Shown: piece by piece, positions 52,615 through 61,945 of the stretch | How the letters are laid out: every line of letters starts with the position of its first letter | Numbering within the stretch: position 1 is the stretch's first letter | From: Pseudomonas asuensis | GTDB taxonomy: Bacteria > Pseudomonadota > Gammaproteobacteria > Pseudomonadales > Pseudomonadaceae | Length of the DNA stretch: 64,000 nt | Direction of reading: 5' to 3' | Assembly: GCF_014646755.1 (NCBI RefSeq) | Contig: NZ_BMNW01000006.1 | Span: forward strand, 245,745 to 309,744 | The notes under the pieces: model-generated | What the model was told of the DNA's origin: nothing | Seen by the model: only the letters and a program-made list of their open reading frames with translations | Databases searched by the model: none | Program-made: the position numbers and the translations under genes

Positions 52615-54666
52615 TCAGAATGGCACGCTAGGCTTTGTTGTATACCAGAGTACACGGCTTACACCTCGAGTAATGGCAACATAAGACAGTCTTAGCGCCT
52701 CATCAGCCATAGCCTGATCATAGGTGTTTTGAAAGAAACCAGACGCTGCATATAAGGCGTTTCGCAAGGGGTGGGGCAATGTACCGCCTCCATCGTCGAC
52801 AATAATGGCCACTTCGCCCTGCAACCCTTTTGCCCGGTGAATGGTGTAACAACGGACAGGGAGCGCTTTATCGAGTTGGCTCTGTATTGCCTTGAGCGTC
52901 TCGTTGCGCCGACTCAGCACCAACACCGCCGTCCGCTCCGAGGATTTCCGACTGGCCACATGGAGACATTGCGCCTGGATCTCCTTGATCAAGTCTGGTA
53001 ACCGGCTCTTAAAATCGAATCGTGTGACGGCCTGTACCCCATGATCACCTGCCATAACAGATTTGAACGCGTGGCACGTCTTTTCCTGCTTGAACGTTAC
53101 GCCAGCAAGCACCTTCTCCCCATCCCGGATGATAGGTTCTACGGACCGGTAGTTCGTTGCCAGCATAAGTACACTACTTTTCCTGTTTCGTCCCTGACCA
53201 GGAAAATGCCGATCAAAATCCATGAATAGTTCAGGAGAGCTTCCCCGCCAGCCGTAGATGGATTGCCAATCATCCCCGATGGCCATGAGGCTGAGCGTCG
53301 TTTTTTGCCGAGCCAAAAAACCTTGGACGGCCTGAAGCCACAGGACAATCTGCGGCGAGATATCCTGAAACTCATCGATCAGCAGGTGGCTGAACGGCTC
53401 CAGCATGTCTGGGCGGACTGTTCGGTCGTTTCGATTAAGGCGGTCAGTAAGTTCTTGAAATGCACGATTAAAGGTGAGGAGGCCTTTTTCTTTCAGACAC
53501 GTTTCGAACACCCGCCAAAACAGCACCAACGCTTCGATAAAGATCTGCTCACGAACGGAACACTTCAGGGTATCACTCTGTAGGCGGCTGACTCGCAAAC
53601 CCAAGCTTTCGATAAAGCCCGCTTGCGCATAAAACGCCTCGAACAAAGGAACCCCTACATACTCCCCTTCCAGCTTGAAGGGTTTGAGTGGGGCCGTTTT
53701 ATTTCTATCGTCCTCATTGGTTTCGCCAGCAGTGTTTAGCAGTTTATCGACCTTTTTCTTAAAAGCCGGGACCTGCGAGTAAGCACGCTCATACGCCTGC
53801 CTGAGCAGCTCCAGCTGCGCTGGATGAAGCCGTCCGCCAGTGAGAGGATTATCCAGTTCAGTAGGTGATGCCTTGCGACTGGACAATTGCTCAAACCAGG
53901 CTGGTGCACCTAATACATCCTTAGCCAGTGCTCCCATTGCCGAATGAAACGTACGCACGCAGCAGCGGGCTTGTTCTGTAGAAAACGTAAACCGCCAGAA
54001 TGATAAGACCTTGATAAGCTGCTCACGCAGTTGCGCGCAGGAATCGTTAGTAAACGAGATGACCGTAAGCTGCTCAGGCTTTATGTCCATATGGCACAGC
54101 ATGAACACTACACGCAGCACCAGCGTAGTGGACTTGCCCGATCCTGCTCCGGCAAAAATTCGCGTGGCCGGACTGCGGCTAAGGATCATGTTCCATTGTT
54201 CGTCAGACGGTGCGCGAATAACCCCAGCCTTGACGGCTTGGGCTACACGTTCGCGCATCGCTTGAATATGGTGTTCGGTTACAGGCAAGAGCGTCGGCCC
54301 ATAGAGTCCTTCCGTGGTTGCTCTATGGGCCTTGGGCTCAGACTCGGTAGTCTTCTTCGCTCGTCCAGCAGGCTTTACCGAGCGCTTGGTAGCAGGCTTG
54401 CCCTGGGCTTTTTTAGTTGCAGGCGTAGGCTTGCCACGCTTTACAGACGCCTTTGCGGTTTTCTCTGGCTTCTTCCGGGCCGCCCCTTTCTGGGCAGGCT
54501 TACGTACCACCATGGACTTGAGCTTGTTGGTCAGTAGCGAGCCAGCTTGCTTGCTAGGCTTGGGATGAGACAACGGGCCATCAGCGTTACTTTGCAGATA
54601 CTCCGTCGTTCGTGGGAAGTAATTTGATAACGCCCCCGCCAAGTAGCGTTTAACAGCAGACAACAT
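52615..54666 (-). CDS. UvrD/Rep-like superfamily 1 DNA helicase with basic N-terminal tail
   Basis: A 683-residue SF1 helicase. Residues about 45-110 form a Lys/Ala/Pro-rich, histone-H1-like tail. Walker A is AGAGSGKST (172-180). Further motifs are LLIDEFQDISPQ (motif II), GDDWQSIYGWRGSS (III), MLATNYRS (IV), YTIHRAKGLQGEVAII (V) and YVAITRGVSRV (VI). It should translocate 3' to 5' on single-stranded DNA. The order and spacing resemble helicase-IV/UvrD-type proteins, but the basic extension is unusual. Single gene. Confidence 0.88.
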   Translation of the reverse strand: MLSAVKRYLAGALSNYFPRTTEYLQSNADGPLSHPKPSKQAGSLLTNKLKSMVVRKPAQKGAARKKPEKTAKASVKRGKPTPATKKAQGKPATKRSVKPAGRAKKTTESEPKAHRATTEGLYGPTLLPVTEHHIQAMRERVAQAVKAGVIRAPSDEQWNMILSRSPATRIFAGAGSGKSTTLVLRVVFMLCHMDIKPEQLTVISFTNDSCAQLREQLIKVLSFWRFTFSTEQARCCVRTFHSAMGALAKDVLGAPAWFEQLSSRKASPTELDNPLTGGRLHPAQLELLRQAYERAYSQVPAFKKKVDKLLNTAGETNEDDRNKTAPLKPFKLEGEYVGVPLFEAFYAQAGFIESLGLRVSRLQSDTLKCSVREQIFIEALVLFWRVFETCLKEKGLLTFNRAFQELTDRLNRNDRTVRPDMLEPFSHLLIDEFQDISPQIVLWLQAVQGFLARQKTTLSLMAIGDDWQSIYGWRGSSPELFMDFDRHFPGQGRNRKSSVLMLATNYRSVEPIIRDGEKVLAGVTFKQEKTCHAFKSVMAGDHGVQAVTRFDFKSRLPDLIKEIQAQCLHVASRKSSERTAVLVLSRRNETLKAIQSQLDKALPVRCYTIHRAKGLQGEVAIIVDDGGGTLPHPLRNALYAASGFFQNTYDQAMADEALRLSYVAITRGVSRVLWYTTKPSVPF

Positions 54667-55377
54667 TTGGATTCTATCCGGTTGAAACTCACTCTGAATA
54701 ATACGGCGTTTTAATGAACTCTGCTGGATAGATAATCAGGATATCCATGCCGGTTCTTTGATTTTCCGGGGTAGACAAGCCATTCATAAGTAGCACCATT
54801 TTAATCCACAGCGCACTCTTTTGGTGCATTAAGCTGTGCCTTGTGCGTGCGTTGCAAATCTCATGCTTTTCCAGTCGTAACAACGGCTTAGGTACTGTTA
54901 CTAAATGTATACAGGCTTAATGATATCGAGCGCGCCCTGTTTTTATGCGTATACGTCATAAATATATATTTAGCGGACATAATCAAAGCTGACCAACCAG
55001 TCATGTTCTGTTGGGTACAGCTTCTGCATAGAGCCAGATCGATCGGCCTGGGATTCAGAGCGTTTTCCTGAGTCTTTGCTCGATCAAATGGGCTGCCTCC
55101 CCCCTGCTCTAGGCTCGTTTTCTGGCAATTCGTATTGGAAATACACGCAGAGACAGGGAAAGCAGAATGCGTTTTCACCCTATCGACTCGGCGAAACGAA
55201 TACGAAGCCGCTTTTCGTAAACGCTTCGAATGAGGGAGAACACAACAGCTATCCATTGCGTTAACCGTCCTGGCAGTTCGCATAACGGCTTGCCAAGGAT
55301 AACGTCTTCCTGCACGTCAGCAGGAAAGCACCATGGGGCGTTTCACTTAACTCCTATAAAAATCATAAGGAAAACAG
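54667..55377. other. Intergenic region between helicase and OprD porin genes
   Basis: About 710 nt between divergent genes. It should contain both promoters. The stretch 54880-54980 is AT-rich. No gene, RNA or operator could be supported. Confidence 0.5.
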
Positions 55378-56799
55378 ATGTCTACTTTGCATCGCGCCGG
55401 TTTTACCCTTTCGCTGCTTGCGCTTTCGCTGGCTGCCCAGGCTCAATCGCCAGCCCCTGAAGACCCCAGTTATATCAACGAGGTCCAGAGCTTGCCGAAT
55501 GTGCAAAAGCCAATCAAAGGCCAAGCGGGTGCCAAGGGGTTTCTTGAAGACGATACGCTGACACTGACCACACGAAATTTCGCCGCCAGGGAAATAGGTC
55601 AGGACCGTTTCGGTTTCACCTATCCCAAGAACGGCTCTCGCCATTTTACCCATACCCGTAACACCTGGGTTCAGGGTACGGCGCTTAAATACAGCTCTGG
55701 CTATACACAAGGTACCGTGGGGTTCGGTATCGATGTGGCTGGTTTTAATGCCATCAACCTGGAGCGCGGCAAAGGCCGGATCGGGGGCGGTGGTAACCGT
55801 ACGCTGGCAGACAGTAACGGGCATGGTCACGATGAATGGTCCAAACTTGGTATAGCCGATGTCCGGTTACGTGTTTCTAATACAGAACTCAAGCTAGGTC
55901 GCTTCCTGGTCGATACGCCTGTCATTAGCTATAACGACAACCGCGCCCTACCTTCCAGCTTTACCGGATTCGGGATTACCAGTGACGAATGGGACAACCT
56001 GTCCTTGCAAGCCGGCAGCTTTCGTCGCGCCAGCCCACGAACCGGAGCAGGCGATGAGAAATTCACGACCGAGTACGGTACACGTGAAGTCATCGGTGAT
56101 CACCTGAGCTATGTCGGTGGTAACTACAAACCGTTGGATGGATTTGAAATCAGCCTGTACGGTGCTCAGTTCGAAGACGTCTGGAATCAATATTACCTAG
56201 GCCTTACCAAAACCGGCGGCGACGTCAAGACGCTGGGCTGGAAAGCTTCGTTCAATGGTTATCGTACGCTGGACCAGGGCGATGCGAAGGCGGGTAATAT
56301 TAATAACACCGCCTGGAGCGTGGGGCTTACCGGTACCCATCAGGCCCACAGCCTGACGTTCGTGTATCAGCAGATCGAAGGAAATGAATACTTCGACTAT
56401 GCCCACGAAACGGCTGCGATCTATCTGGGCAACTCCATGTTTTCAGACTATAACGGACCAAACGAGAAATCTGCTCAGGTTCGCTACGAGACAGACTGGA
56501 GCTACTTTGGCGTTCCTGGCCTTACAACCGGCGTTTGGTACGTCAAGGGCTGGGATATCGATGGTACTCATTACAACCCCGGCAGCGGCAACTATGCTAA
56601 CTATGCCGAGGTGCTCCAGCAATCAGGAGAAACCCATCACGAGCTAGGCCTTGTGGGCACCTACCAAGTCCAGTCGGGCCGGATCAAGGACAGCAAGTTC
56701 CGCCTGATGCTTACTCGTCACAAGGCGAGTCAGAACCAGGTAGATGGTAGTTTCAAGGAGATCCGTATCGTTTCCACCTTGCCTTTCAACTTCCTGTAA
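55378..56799 (+). CDS. OprD-family outer-membrane porin
   Basis: A 473-residue porin with signal peptide 1-22 (ending AQA). The mature protein opens with FLEDDTLTLTTRNFAARE, the OprD family's start, has RNTWVQGTALKYSSGYTQGTVGFGIDV and GRFLVDTPVI, and ends FLRIMLTR-type strands with the closing Phe-Leu (NFL). OprD porins form 18-strand barrels taking up basic amino acids or organic acids. The uptake substrate cannot be told. AAGGAAA precedes the ATG; a terminator-like hairpin follows. Confidence 0.9.
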   Translation: MSTLHRAGFTLSLLALSLAAQAQSPAPEDPSYINEVQSLPNVQKPIKGQAGAKGFLEDDTLTLTTRNFAAREIGQDRFGFTYPKNGSRHFTHTRNTWVQGTALKYSSGYTQGTVGFGIDVAGFNAINLERGKGRIGGGGNRTLADSNGHGHDEWSKLGIADVRLRVSNTELKLGRFLVDTPVISYNDNRALPSSFTGFGITSDEWDNLSLQAGSFRRASPRTGAGDEKFTTEYGTREVIGDHLSYVGGNYKPLDGFEISLYGAQFEDVWNQYYLGLTKTGGDVKTLGWKASFNGYRTLDQGDAKAGNINNTAWSVGLTGTHQAHSLTFVYQQIEGNEYFDYAHETAAIYLGNSMFSDYNGPNEKSAQVRYETDWSYFGVPGLTTGVWYVKGWDIDGTHYNPGSGNYANYAEVLQQSGETHHELGLVGTYQVQSGRIKDSKFRLMLTRHKASQNQVDGSFKEIRIVSTLPFNFL

Positions 56800-56807
56800 T
56801 GCAGGGC

Positions 56808-56827
56808 GGACGCGCTTCGGCGCGTCC
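56808..56827 (+). terminator. Hairpin after porin gene
   Basis: GGACGCGC-TTCG-GCGCGTCC is a perfect stem with a UUCG tetraloop, 9 nt after the stop. U-tract is weak. Confidence 0.65.
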
Positions 56828-57133
56828 CTCTCGTGATACAGCATCGCAAATTGTAATAGTTTCACTTTAGGCAAAAAGCGCTGCTCCGGTTAAGCTCAAG
56901 ACTTTCCACTACGTCCAAGGTGTTATGAACACTTCCTCTGAGCCTCCCAGTAGACGCTTCCGCTCACTACTGAACGCTTGCACCCTGCATTACTCGTCCA
57001 TTTCTGTACGCCCTTTCTGTTTTTCTTACGACGCCTTGTCACCCCCGCAAAACGTGCGCGACCACCCTGCACGACATGCCGCGGCGCTACATGCGTGTCC
57101 ATTCATTACCCAACAGCTAAAGGCCTGAACCCT
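56828..57133. other. Leader of the first TerC gene
   Basis: About 305 nt upstream of a TerC-family gene. Frames continue upstream of the chosen ATG but lack TerC character. TerC genes are often controlled by a yybP-ykoY manganese riboswitch; I see no sequence that clearly matches its conserved core. Confidence 0.4.
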
Positions 57134-58681
57134 ATGGAATGGATTGCTGATCCTACGGCGTGGCTGGGTCTCGCCACGCTGATCGTTCTAGAACTCGTAC
57201 TGGGTATCGACAACCTGGTCTTTATTGCCATCCTGGCAGACAAGTTGCCGCCTCACCTGCGCGACCGCGCTCGCGTGATCGGCCTTTCGCTGGCAATGCT
57301 AATGCGCTTGGGGCTGCTGGCTGGTATTTCGTGGCTGGTTACCCTGACAGAGCCTTTATTCGACGTGTTCGGTAAAAGCTTTTCCGGGCGTGATCTCATC
57401 ATGCTCTTTGGTGGTGTTTTCCTGCTGTTCAAAGCGACCATGGAATTGCATGAGCGTCTGGAGGGGCACGTTGTTCAGGCACATGGCAGCAAGACATATG
57501 CAGCCTTCTGGCCCATCGTTATGCAAATCGTAGTGCTGGATGCCGTGTTCTCGCTGGACTCTGTTATTACCGCGGTTGGCATGGTTGATCATCTTTCTAT
57601 CATGATGATTGCTGTGATCGTTTCGATTGGTGTAATGATCGTCGCCAGCAAGCCGTTGACACACTTCGTTAATGCTCACCCCACCGTCATCATGCTGTGC
57701 CTGGGCTTTTTGATGATGATTGGCCTGAGCCTGACGGCTGATGGCCTGGGCTTCCATATTCCTAAGGGTTACCTGTACGCGGCGATTGGCTTCTCGATTC
57801 TGATCGAACTTTTAAACCAGATCGCGCGATGGCGTCGCCGTAAGAAGCTGCATGGAAGCCATCCTCTGAGAGAACGTACGGCCTATGCAGTCATGCGGCT
57901 ATTGGGCGGTCGCAAACTGGAGTCAGAGGAAGTCGATGACGAAATCACCGACCTCCTGGACGAAGGCCGTGATCAGAGTGTATTCCAGCGGCAGGAGCGC
58001 ATCATGATCAGTGGTGTCTTGAGCCTTTTAGAACGTCCGATTCGCAGCCTTATGACGGTACGTTCTGATGTGGACTATATTGACCTTGCCAATACGGATG
58101 AGCAAAACCGCCAGCGCCTGATGGACTCACCCCGCTCAAGACTGCTTGTCATACGAGACGGTAAAATTGATGAGCCTTTGGGGTTTATCCATAAGAAAGA
58201 GCTGCTTCGCGAATTGCTGGCAGGACACGAGGTAAAACTGGATAGCAGTATCCATACCACCATTGTATTGCCAGAGACATGCGGGGCCTTGCACGCGCTG
58301 GAGCAGCTTCGTCAGGCGTCAACGCACATTGCATTTGTCGTCAATGAATTCGGCGACTTTGTAGGTGTGCTCACTATTACTGACATGCTTGAAGCCATTG
58401 CGGGCGATCTACCGGATGCCAGCACGATTGAGGTGCCCGATATCCGCAAGGAAAAAGACGGCTTTATCGTCAACGGCGGACTACCATTGAACGTCCTCAG
58501 ACAACGGCTGGGCTTTCAGGCACAAAAGACTCAGGACTATGAGACTTTGGCCGGCCTGGTTATGAGCCTGCTGGATCGACTACCCGTCAAGGGTGATCGT
58601 CTGGAATGGAGGGATTGGAGTCTTACTGTTACAGATGTAGAAGAGCGACGCGTTAGTCGTGTTTATCTTCGCAAGCGGTAA
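57134..58681 (+). CDS. TerC-family membrane protein with CBS and CorC domains
   Basis: A 515-residue protein (start [25 protein letters not shown] 12 nt upstream). Residues 1-235 are a TerC/YoaE-type membrane domain with [20 protein letters not shown] and [19 protein letters not shown], the acidic residues proposed to handle metal. A pair of CBS domains (about 300-425) and a CorC_HlyC/transporter-associated domain (about 430-515, [15 protein letters not shown]) follow, as in E. coli YegH/YoaE. Likely a metal-linked inner-membrane protein. A second TerC gene lies 270 nt downstream, after a terminator. Confidence 0.88.
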   Translation: MEWIADPTAWLGLATLIVLELVLGIDNLVFIAILADKLPPHLRDRARVIGLSLAMLMRLGLLAGISWLVTLTEPLFDVFGKSFSGRDLIMLFGGVFLLFKATMELHERLEGHVVQAHGSKTYAAFWPIVMQIVVLDAVFSLDSVITAVGMVDHLSIMMIAVIVSIGVMIVASKPLTHFVNAHPTVIMLCLGFLMMIGLSLTADGLGFHIPKGYLYAAIGFSILIELLNQIARWRRRKKLHGSHPLRERTAYAVMRLLGGRKLESEEVDDEITDLLDEGRDQSVFQRQERIMISGVLSLLERPIRSLMTVRSDVDYIDLANTDEQNRQRLMDSPRSRLLVIRDGKIDEPLGFIHKKELLRELLAGHEVKLDSSIHTTIVLPETCGALHALEQLRQASTHIAFVVNEFGDFVGVLTITDMLEAIAGDLPDASTIEVPDIRKEKDGFIVNGGLPLNVLRQRLGFQAQKTQDYETLAGLVMSLLDRLPVKGDRLEWRDWSLTVTDVEERRVSRVYLRKR

Positions 58682-58694
58682 AACCATCAATCTG

Positions 58695-58722
58695 AGAGGC
58701 GGCTCGAAGCCGCCTCTTTTTT
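58695..58722 (+). terminator. Terminator between the two TerC genes
   Basis: AGAGGCGGCT / AGCCGCCTCT arms with a 3-nt loop and a six-T tract, 14 nt after the stop. Confidence 0.92.
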
Positions 58723-58952
58723 CTAGAAGGTCCCTTCCCCTCCCAGGCGCAGCTGCCACTTCTTGGCATTACAACACGGCTGTTCAAACCTACGTTACAG
58801 CCCTCCCGAGACGTAATGTTTTGTCAAACTTGCCAGTTGAGTCGCCAGCACAAAGGACTTAACGTTATCAGTGTGACGCCGGGCCCCTCTGACGGTTCCA
58901 ACCGCCATGTCGGAGTCACAGCTGGTACAACTTCGACTGCAAGGAGGGGCTC

Positions 58953-59957
58953 ATGAACACCCTAGAAGCGTTTCTGTTTGCCGATTTTCTCGGTACGGCC
59001 ACGTGGTTGTGGCTTGCATTTTTCGCCGTCGTCCTCACTCTGCTTACGCTTGATCTTGGCATCCTGCATCGTGACCACCACGAGATAGGCGTCAAGGAAA
59101 GTCTGCTGCTTTCTGCAGGCTATATCAGCGTAGGGTTGTTATTTGCTGTCTGGGTCTGGCTCCAGAAAGGCGGTGACGCCAGCATGGACTACCTGACAGG
59201 CTTCCTGATTGAAAAGTCGCTTTCGATGGACAATGTGTTCGTTATGGCGATCATTTTCAGCTTTCTGGCTATTCCCCGTCAGTACCAGCATAAGGTCCTG
59301 TTCTGGGGAATCATGGGCGTGATCGTGTTACGAGCCCTCATGATTAGCATAGGTGCAGCACTTATCCACCAGTTCAGCTGGATCTTGTATGTATTTGGTG
59401 TCTTCCTCGTCGTAACCGGCATCAAGATGCTGTTTGCCAAGGTAGATGAGGCCCCAAACCTTGAAGACAATGTTCTGGTCAAGTTCTTGCGCAAGCGAAT
59501 GCGCGTTACGAATGAGTTGCATGAGCAGCGTTTCTTCGTAAAGCAACCTAATGCGGCGGGCAGTACGGTCTGGTGGGCAACACCGCTGTTTCTGGCGCTG
59601 ATCTTGATCGAATGTGCAGATCTGGTGTTTGCAGTAGACAGCGTACCGGCAATCTTTTCGATTACGCAGGACCCTTATATTGTCTACACCTCCAACATCT
59701 TTGCGATCCTGGGTCTACGTGCACTCTACTTTGCACTGGCTGCCCTGATTCATCGCTTCGCTTATCTTAAGTATGCGCTGGCATTGGTTCTGGTATTCAT
59801 CGGGAGCAAGATTTTCCTGGTAGGCATTATCGGCAAGATTCCAGCCGCGCTCTCGTTGAGTGTAACGCTGGGGCTACTGGCTGGCGGTGTGTTGGTATCA
59901 CTTTGGAAGACACGTGCAATGGCACCCGCCAAGATCGAGCGCCCTAACGTTGAGTGA
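58953..59957 (+). CDS. TerC-family (Alx-like) membrane protein
   Basis: A 334-residue integral membrane protein with about eight hydrophobic segments and no soluble domains, typical of Alx/TerC. The metal-site motifs are GFLIEKSLSMDNVFVMAIIFSF and LILIECADLVFAVDSVPAIF; ALRGLYFALAALIHRF-like sequence follows. Alx/TerC proteins are linked to manganese export and metalation of secreted proteins. AAGGAGGGG 5 nt before the ATG is a very strong Shine-Dalgarno. Its last 14 nt overlap the end of the convergent GH5 gene. Confidence 0.9.
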   Translation: MNTLEAFLFADFLGTATWLWLAFFAVVLTLLTLDLGILHRDHHEIGVKESLLLSAGYISVGLLFAVWVWLQKGGDASMDYLTGFLIEKSLSMDNVFVMAIIFSFLAIPRQYQHKVLFWGIMGVIVLRALMISIGAALIHQFSWILYVFGVFLVVTGIKMLFAKVDEAPNLEDNVLVKFLRKRMRVTNELHEQRFFVKQPNAAGSTVWWATPLFLALILIECADLVFAVDSVPAIFSITQDPYIVYTSNIFAILGLRALYFALAALIHRFAYLKYALALVLVFIGSKIFLVGIIGKIPAALSLSVTLGLLAGGVLVSLWKTRAMAPAKIERPNVE

Positions 59958-61335
59958 TAACAGGGATAGGCATCGAAACCCTGGCGGACGTTGAGACCGC
60001 CAGGGTGCTTACTTTACCAGCGCCACCAATAAGTGCGTGTAACTGTGCCTGTCTGGCAGATTGGCAGATTGGCAGCCAGGACGTTAGCGCAAAATTACAC
60101 ATGAATGGTTTTGGCATAAGTACCGGCTTGGGCTGTGGGGCCGGTTCAGGCACAGGCTGGGGCGTTGGTTGGGGCGTTGGTTTAGGTTGCGGTATGGGCT
60201 GTGGGCTTGGCGCCGGTTGCGGTTGCGGTTGCGGTTTGGGCTGTGGGGTTGGCTGAGTAGGGCTTCCCACTTTTTGCGGACCAATCGTAAGACATGAATG
60301 AGTGCCTTCTATGTATTTGCGCAGAACAGGCCACTGGATGCGATCCTGTCCGTTAACAGGTTCTACACTCAGAATATAGTCATCACCCCAGCCCGGACCG
60401 GCAGCCCAAACCGATGCCGGAATACAGTTTTCTGCCAGGTACTTGAGGGTATTGTCGAGCGCTGGCAGCCAGGCCGGATTGTTGTTCGGAACGCCGATTT
60501 CACCCAGATACCCCTTCTTGTTGTTGGCTTTCAGCCACTCCACGAAAGGTTTGACCCGATTGACGCCGACCATGGGATCGTTCATGCCCGCATCACGAGG
60601 GTTGGTATACGTGCCGGAGTTGTTGTAGTCCAGGTAGGTATGCGCTGAATATAGAATTTTGTCGGCCGGGTCCTTGACGGAAAGCAGGCCTGCACTTGAC
60701 GACGAAGCCCATAGCCAGGCACTGGAAAAGTTCTCACCTTCGACTAATACGTAGTGCGTGTTATCAAAGCGGCGAACACCATCGATGCCCGCCTGCATGA
60801 TGGCAGCCACCGTACCTGAAGTAGCGTAGGGCTCATTCATGAGGTCATACGCGAACAACGCCGGATGATTCCCCCATGCCACTGCCATCCGGTAGGTCAC
60901 GTCGCGGAATGCATCCAGAGGAACATTTCTGCTACCGATCAGCTGGTTCTTGTAACGGGCAAAGTTGTGCAGATCCAGAATGACCTTCACATTGTATTTA
61001 TGTGCATAGTCCAGCGTTTGTGTTACCAGCCCTGCGTACGCGGGATCGAATGAAGCGTAGGTATTTTTCTGCAAGCGCTCCCACAGGATAGGGAAGCGAA
61101 TGGTCTTTATACCCTTCGCACTCCAATCCTTAAAATACTGCTCGGTAGGAAAGATATAGTTGACGCCATTGGTGCCTGGTAGCACCTCAGCCGCGAAACT
61201 TGCGCCTGACATATTCAGACTGATCAGATCAACGCCAGCTTCGGCAACTGATAATACAGATAACAGCCCAGCGGCCAGCAGTACCTTTGTTGCGGCTACA
61301 GTAAAACCCCGGGGCTTCTGGAATACGCCCATCAT
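59944..61335 (-). CDS. Secreted GH5 endoglucanase-like enzyme
   Basis: A 463-residue glycoside hydrolase family 5 protein. A signal peptide covers about 1-33 (ending AEA). The catalytic TIM barrel has TIRFPILWERLQ, LDLHNFARY, acid/base Glu168 in YDLMNEPY and nucleophile Glu279 in GYLGEIGVP. A Pro-Gln-Lys linker of about 55 residues (357-410) leads to a short C-terminal region (411-463, two Cys) that is not a recognised carbohydrate-binding module. The linker is encoded by a slippage-prone GGTTGCGG-like repeat. It should cut beta-1,4-glucan internally; with the GH3 enzyme it could release glucose from cello-oligosaccharides. Confidence 0.9.
   Translation of the reverse strand: MMGVFQKPRGFTVAATKVLLAAGLLSVLSVAEAGVDLISLNMSGASFAAEVLPGTNGVNYIFPTEQYFKDWSAKGIKTIRFPILWERLQKNTYASFDPAYAGLVTQTLDYAHKYNVKVILDLHNFARYKNQLIGSRNVPLDAFRDVTYRMAVAWGNHPALFAYDLMNEPYATSGTVAAIMQAGIDGVRRFDNTHYVLVEGENFSSAWLWASSSSAGLLSVKDPADKILYSAHTYLDYNNSGTYTNPRDAGMNDPMVGVNRVKPFVEWLKANNKKGYLGEIGVPNNNPAWLPALDNTLKYLAENCIPASVWAAGPGWGDDYILSVEPVNGQDRIQWPVLRKYIEGTHSCLTIGPQKVGSPTQPTPQPKPQPQPQPAPSPQPIPQPKPTPQPTPQPVPEPAPQPKPVLMPKPFMCNFALTSWLPICQSARQAQLHALIGGAGKVSTLAVSTSARVSMPIPVITQR
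60130..60260. repeat. Low-complexity tandem repeat encoding the Pro/Gln linker
   Basis: Short imperfect repeats of GGTTGCGGT/GGGCGTTGG on the plus strand, encoding Q-P, K-P and T-P units on the minus strand. It is prone to slippage and linker-length variation. Confidence 0.75.
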
Positions 61336-61945
61336 AACGGCTTCCTTGCATAGTTTGTGTTCCCTTTTCCCGCATTCACATAAGCAGAATGCAGGCTGTT
61401 AGGCTTCCCCAGCCCAGGGCTGAAGTACCTAACAGAACTATACGCGCCACCGGTAGAATCAAAGTGATAGCAACTTCATAGTTATTTAGCGTTTGGGGGT
61501 ACGTTTATAAAGTTTCATGCAATCTTGTGCGCCAGATGTAGTTTTCGTTGCTGCCACAAGCACTTCTGGACGGTACCCCCGCCGCGGTTGCGTCCGGGCA
61601 ACCCTTATGTATGTAGTGATGATCCAGAACTCTAAGGTCATCACAATCAAGACATCCACAACATGAGTAGCTATTGTCAGCATTGCTCAGCTAGACGTCT
61701 TTGCTGCGCTATCACACTATCTCTGCGTATAAAGGGCGAAACACCACAACAGACCCAAGGGTTGTCGGTCAGATAAAAAGATCAGGAAGCGGCACCTCAG
61801 CAAATCCGGCCGACGCCAACCCGAGGACGGGCCGTAAAGGCACAGGCATGTGCCTCCGCACTTTGCCAGATAACGTTAGTGTAGGCATCTCACGCCAAAA
61901 GAAATGCTCGCCCCACAGGCCAGTTCAAGCGGACAATGGCAACCG
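61336..61945. other. GH5 promoter region and gap to beta-lactamase
   Basis: About 610 nt. It holds the GH5 promoter (minus strand). Short frames exist on both strands without ribosome sites; none is supported. Confidence 0.5.

Noticed and set aside
56828-57133. yybP-ykoY manganese riboswitch before the TerC genes (also checked 58723-58952)
   Set aside because: I looked for the conserved core of this riboswitch in both leaders and found no clear match by eye; a covariance search would be needed.
60130-60260. Gly/Cys-rich plus-strand frame
   Set aside because: It is the antisense of the GH5 Pro/Gln linker repeat, not a real protein.
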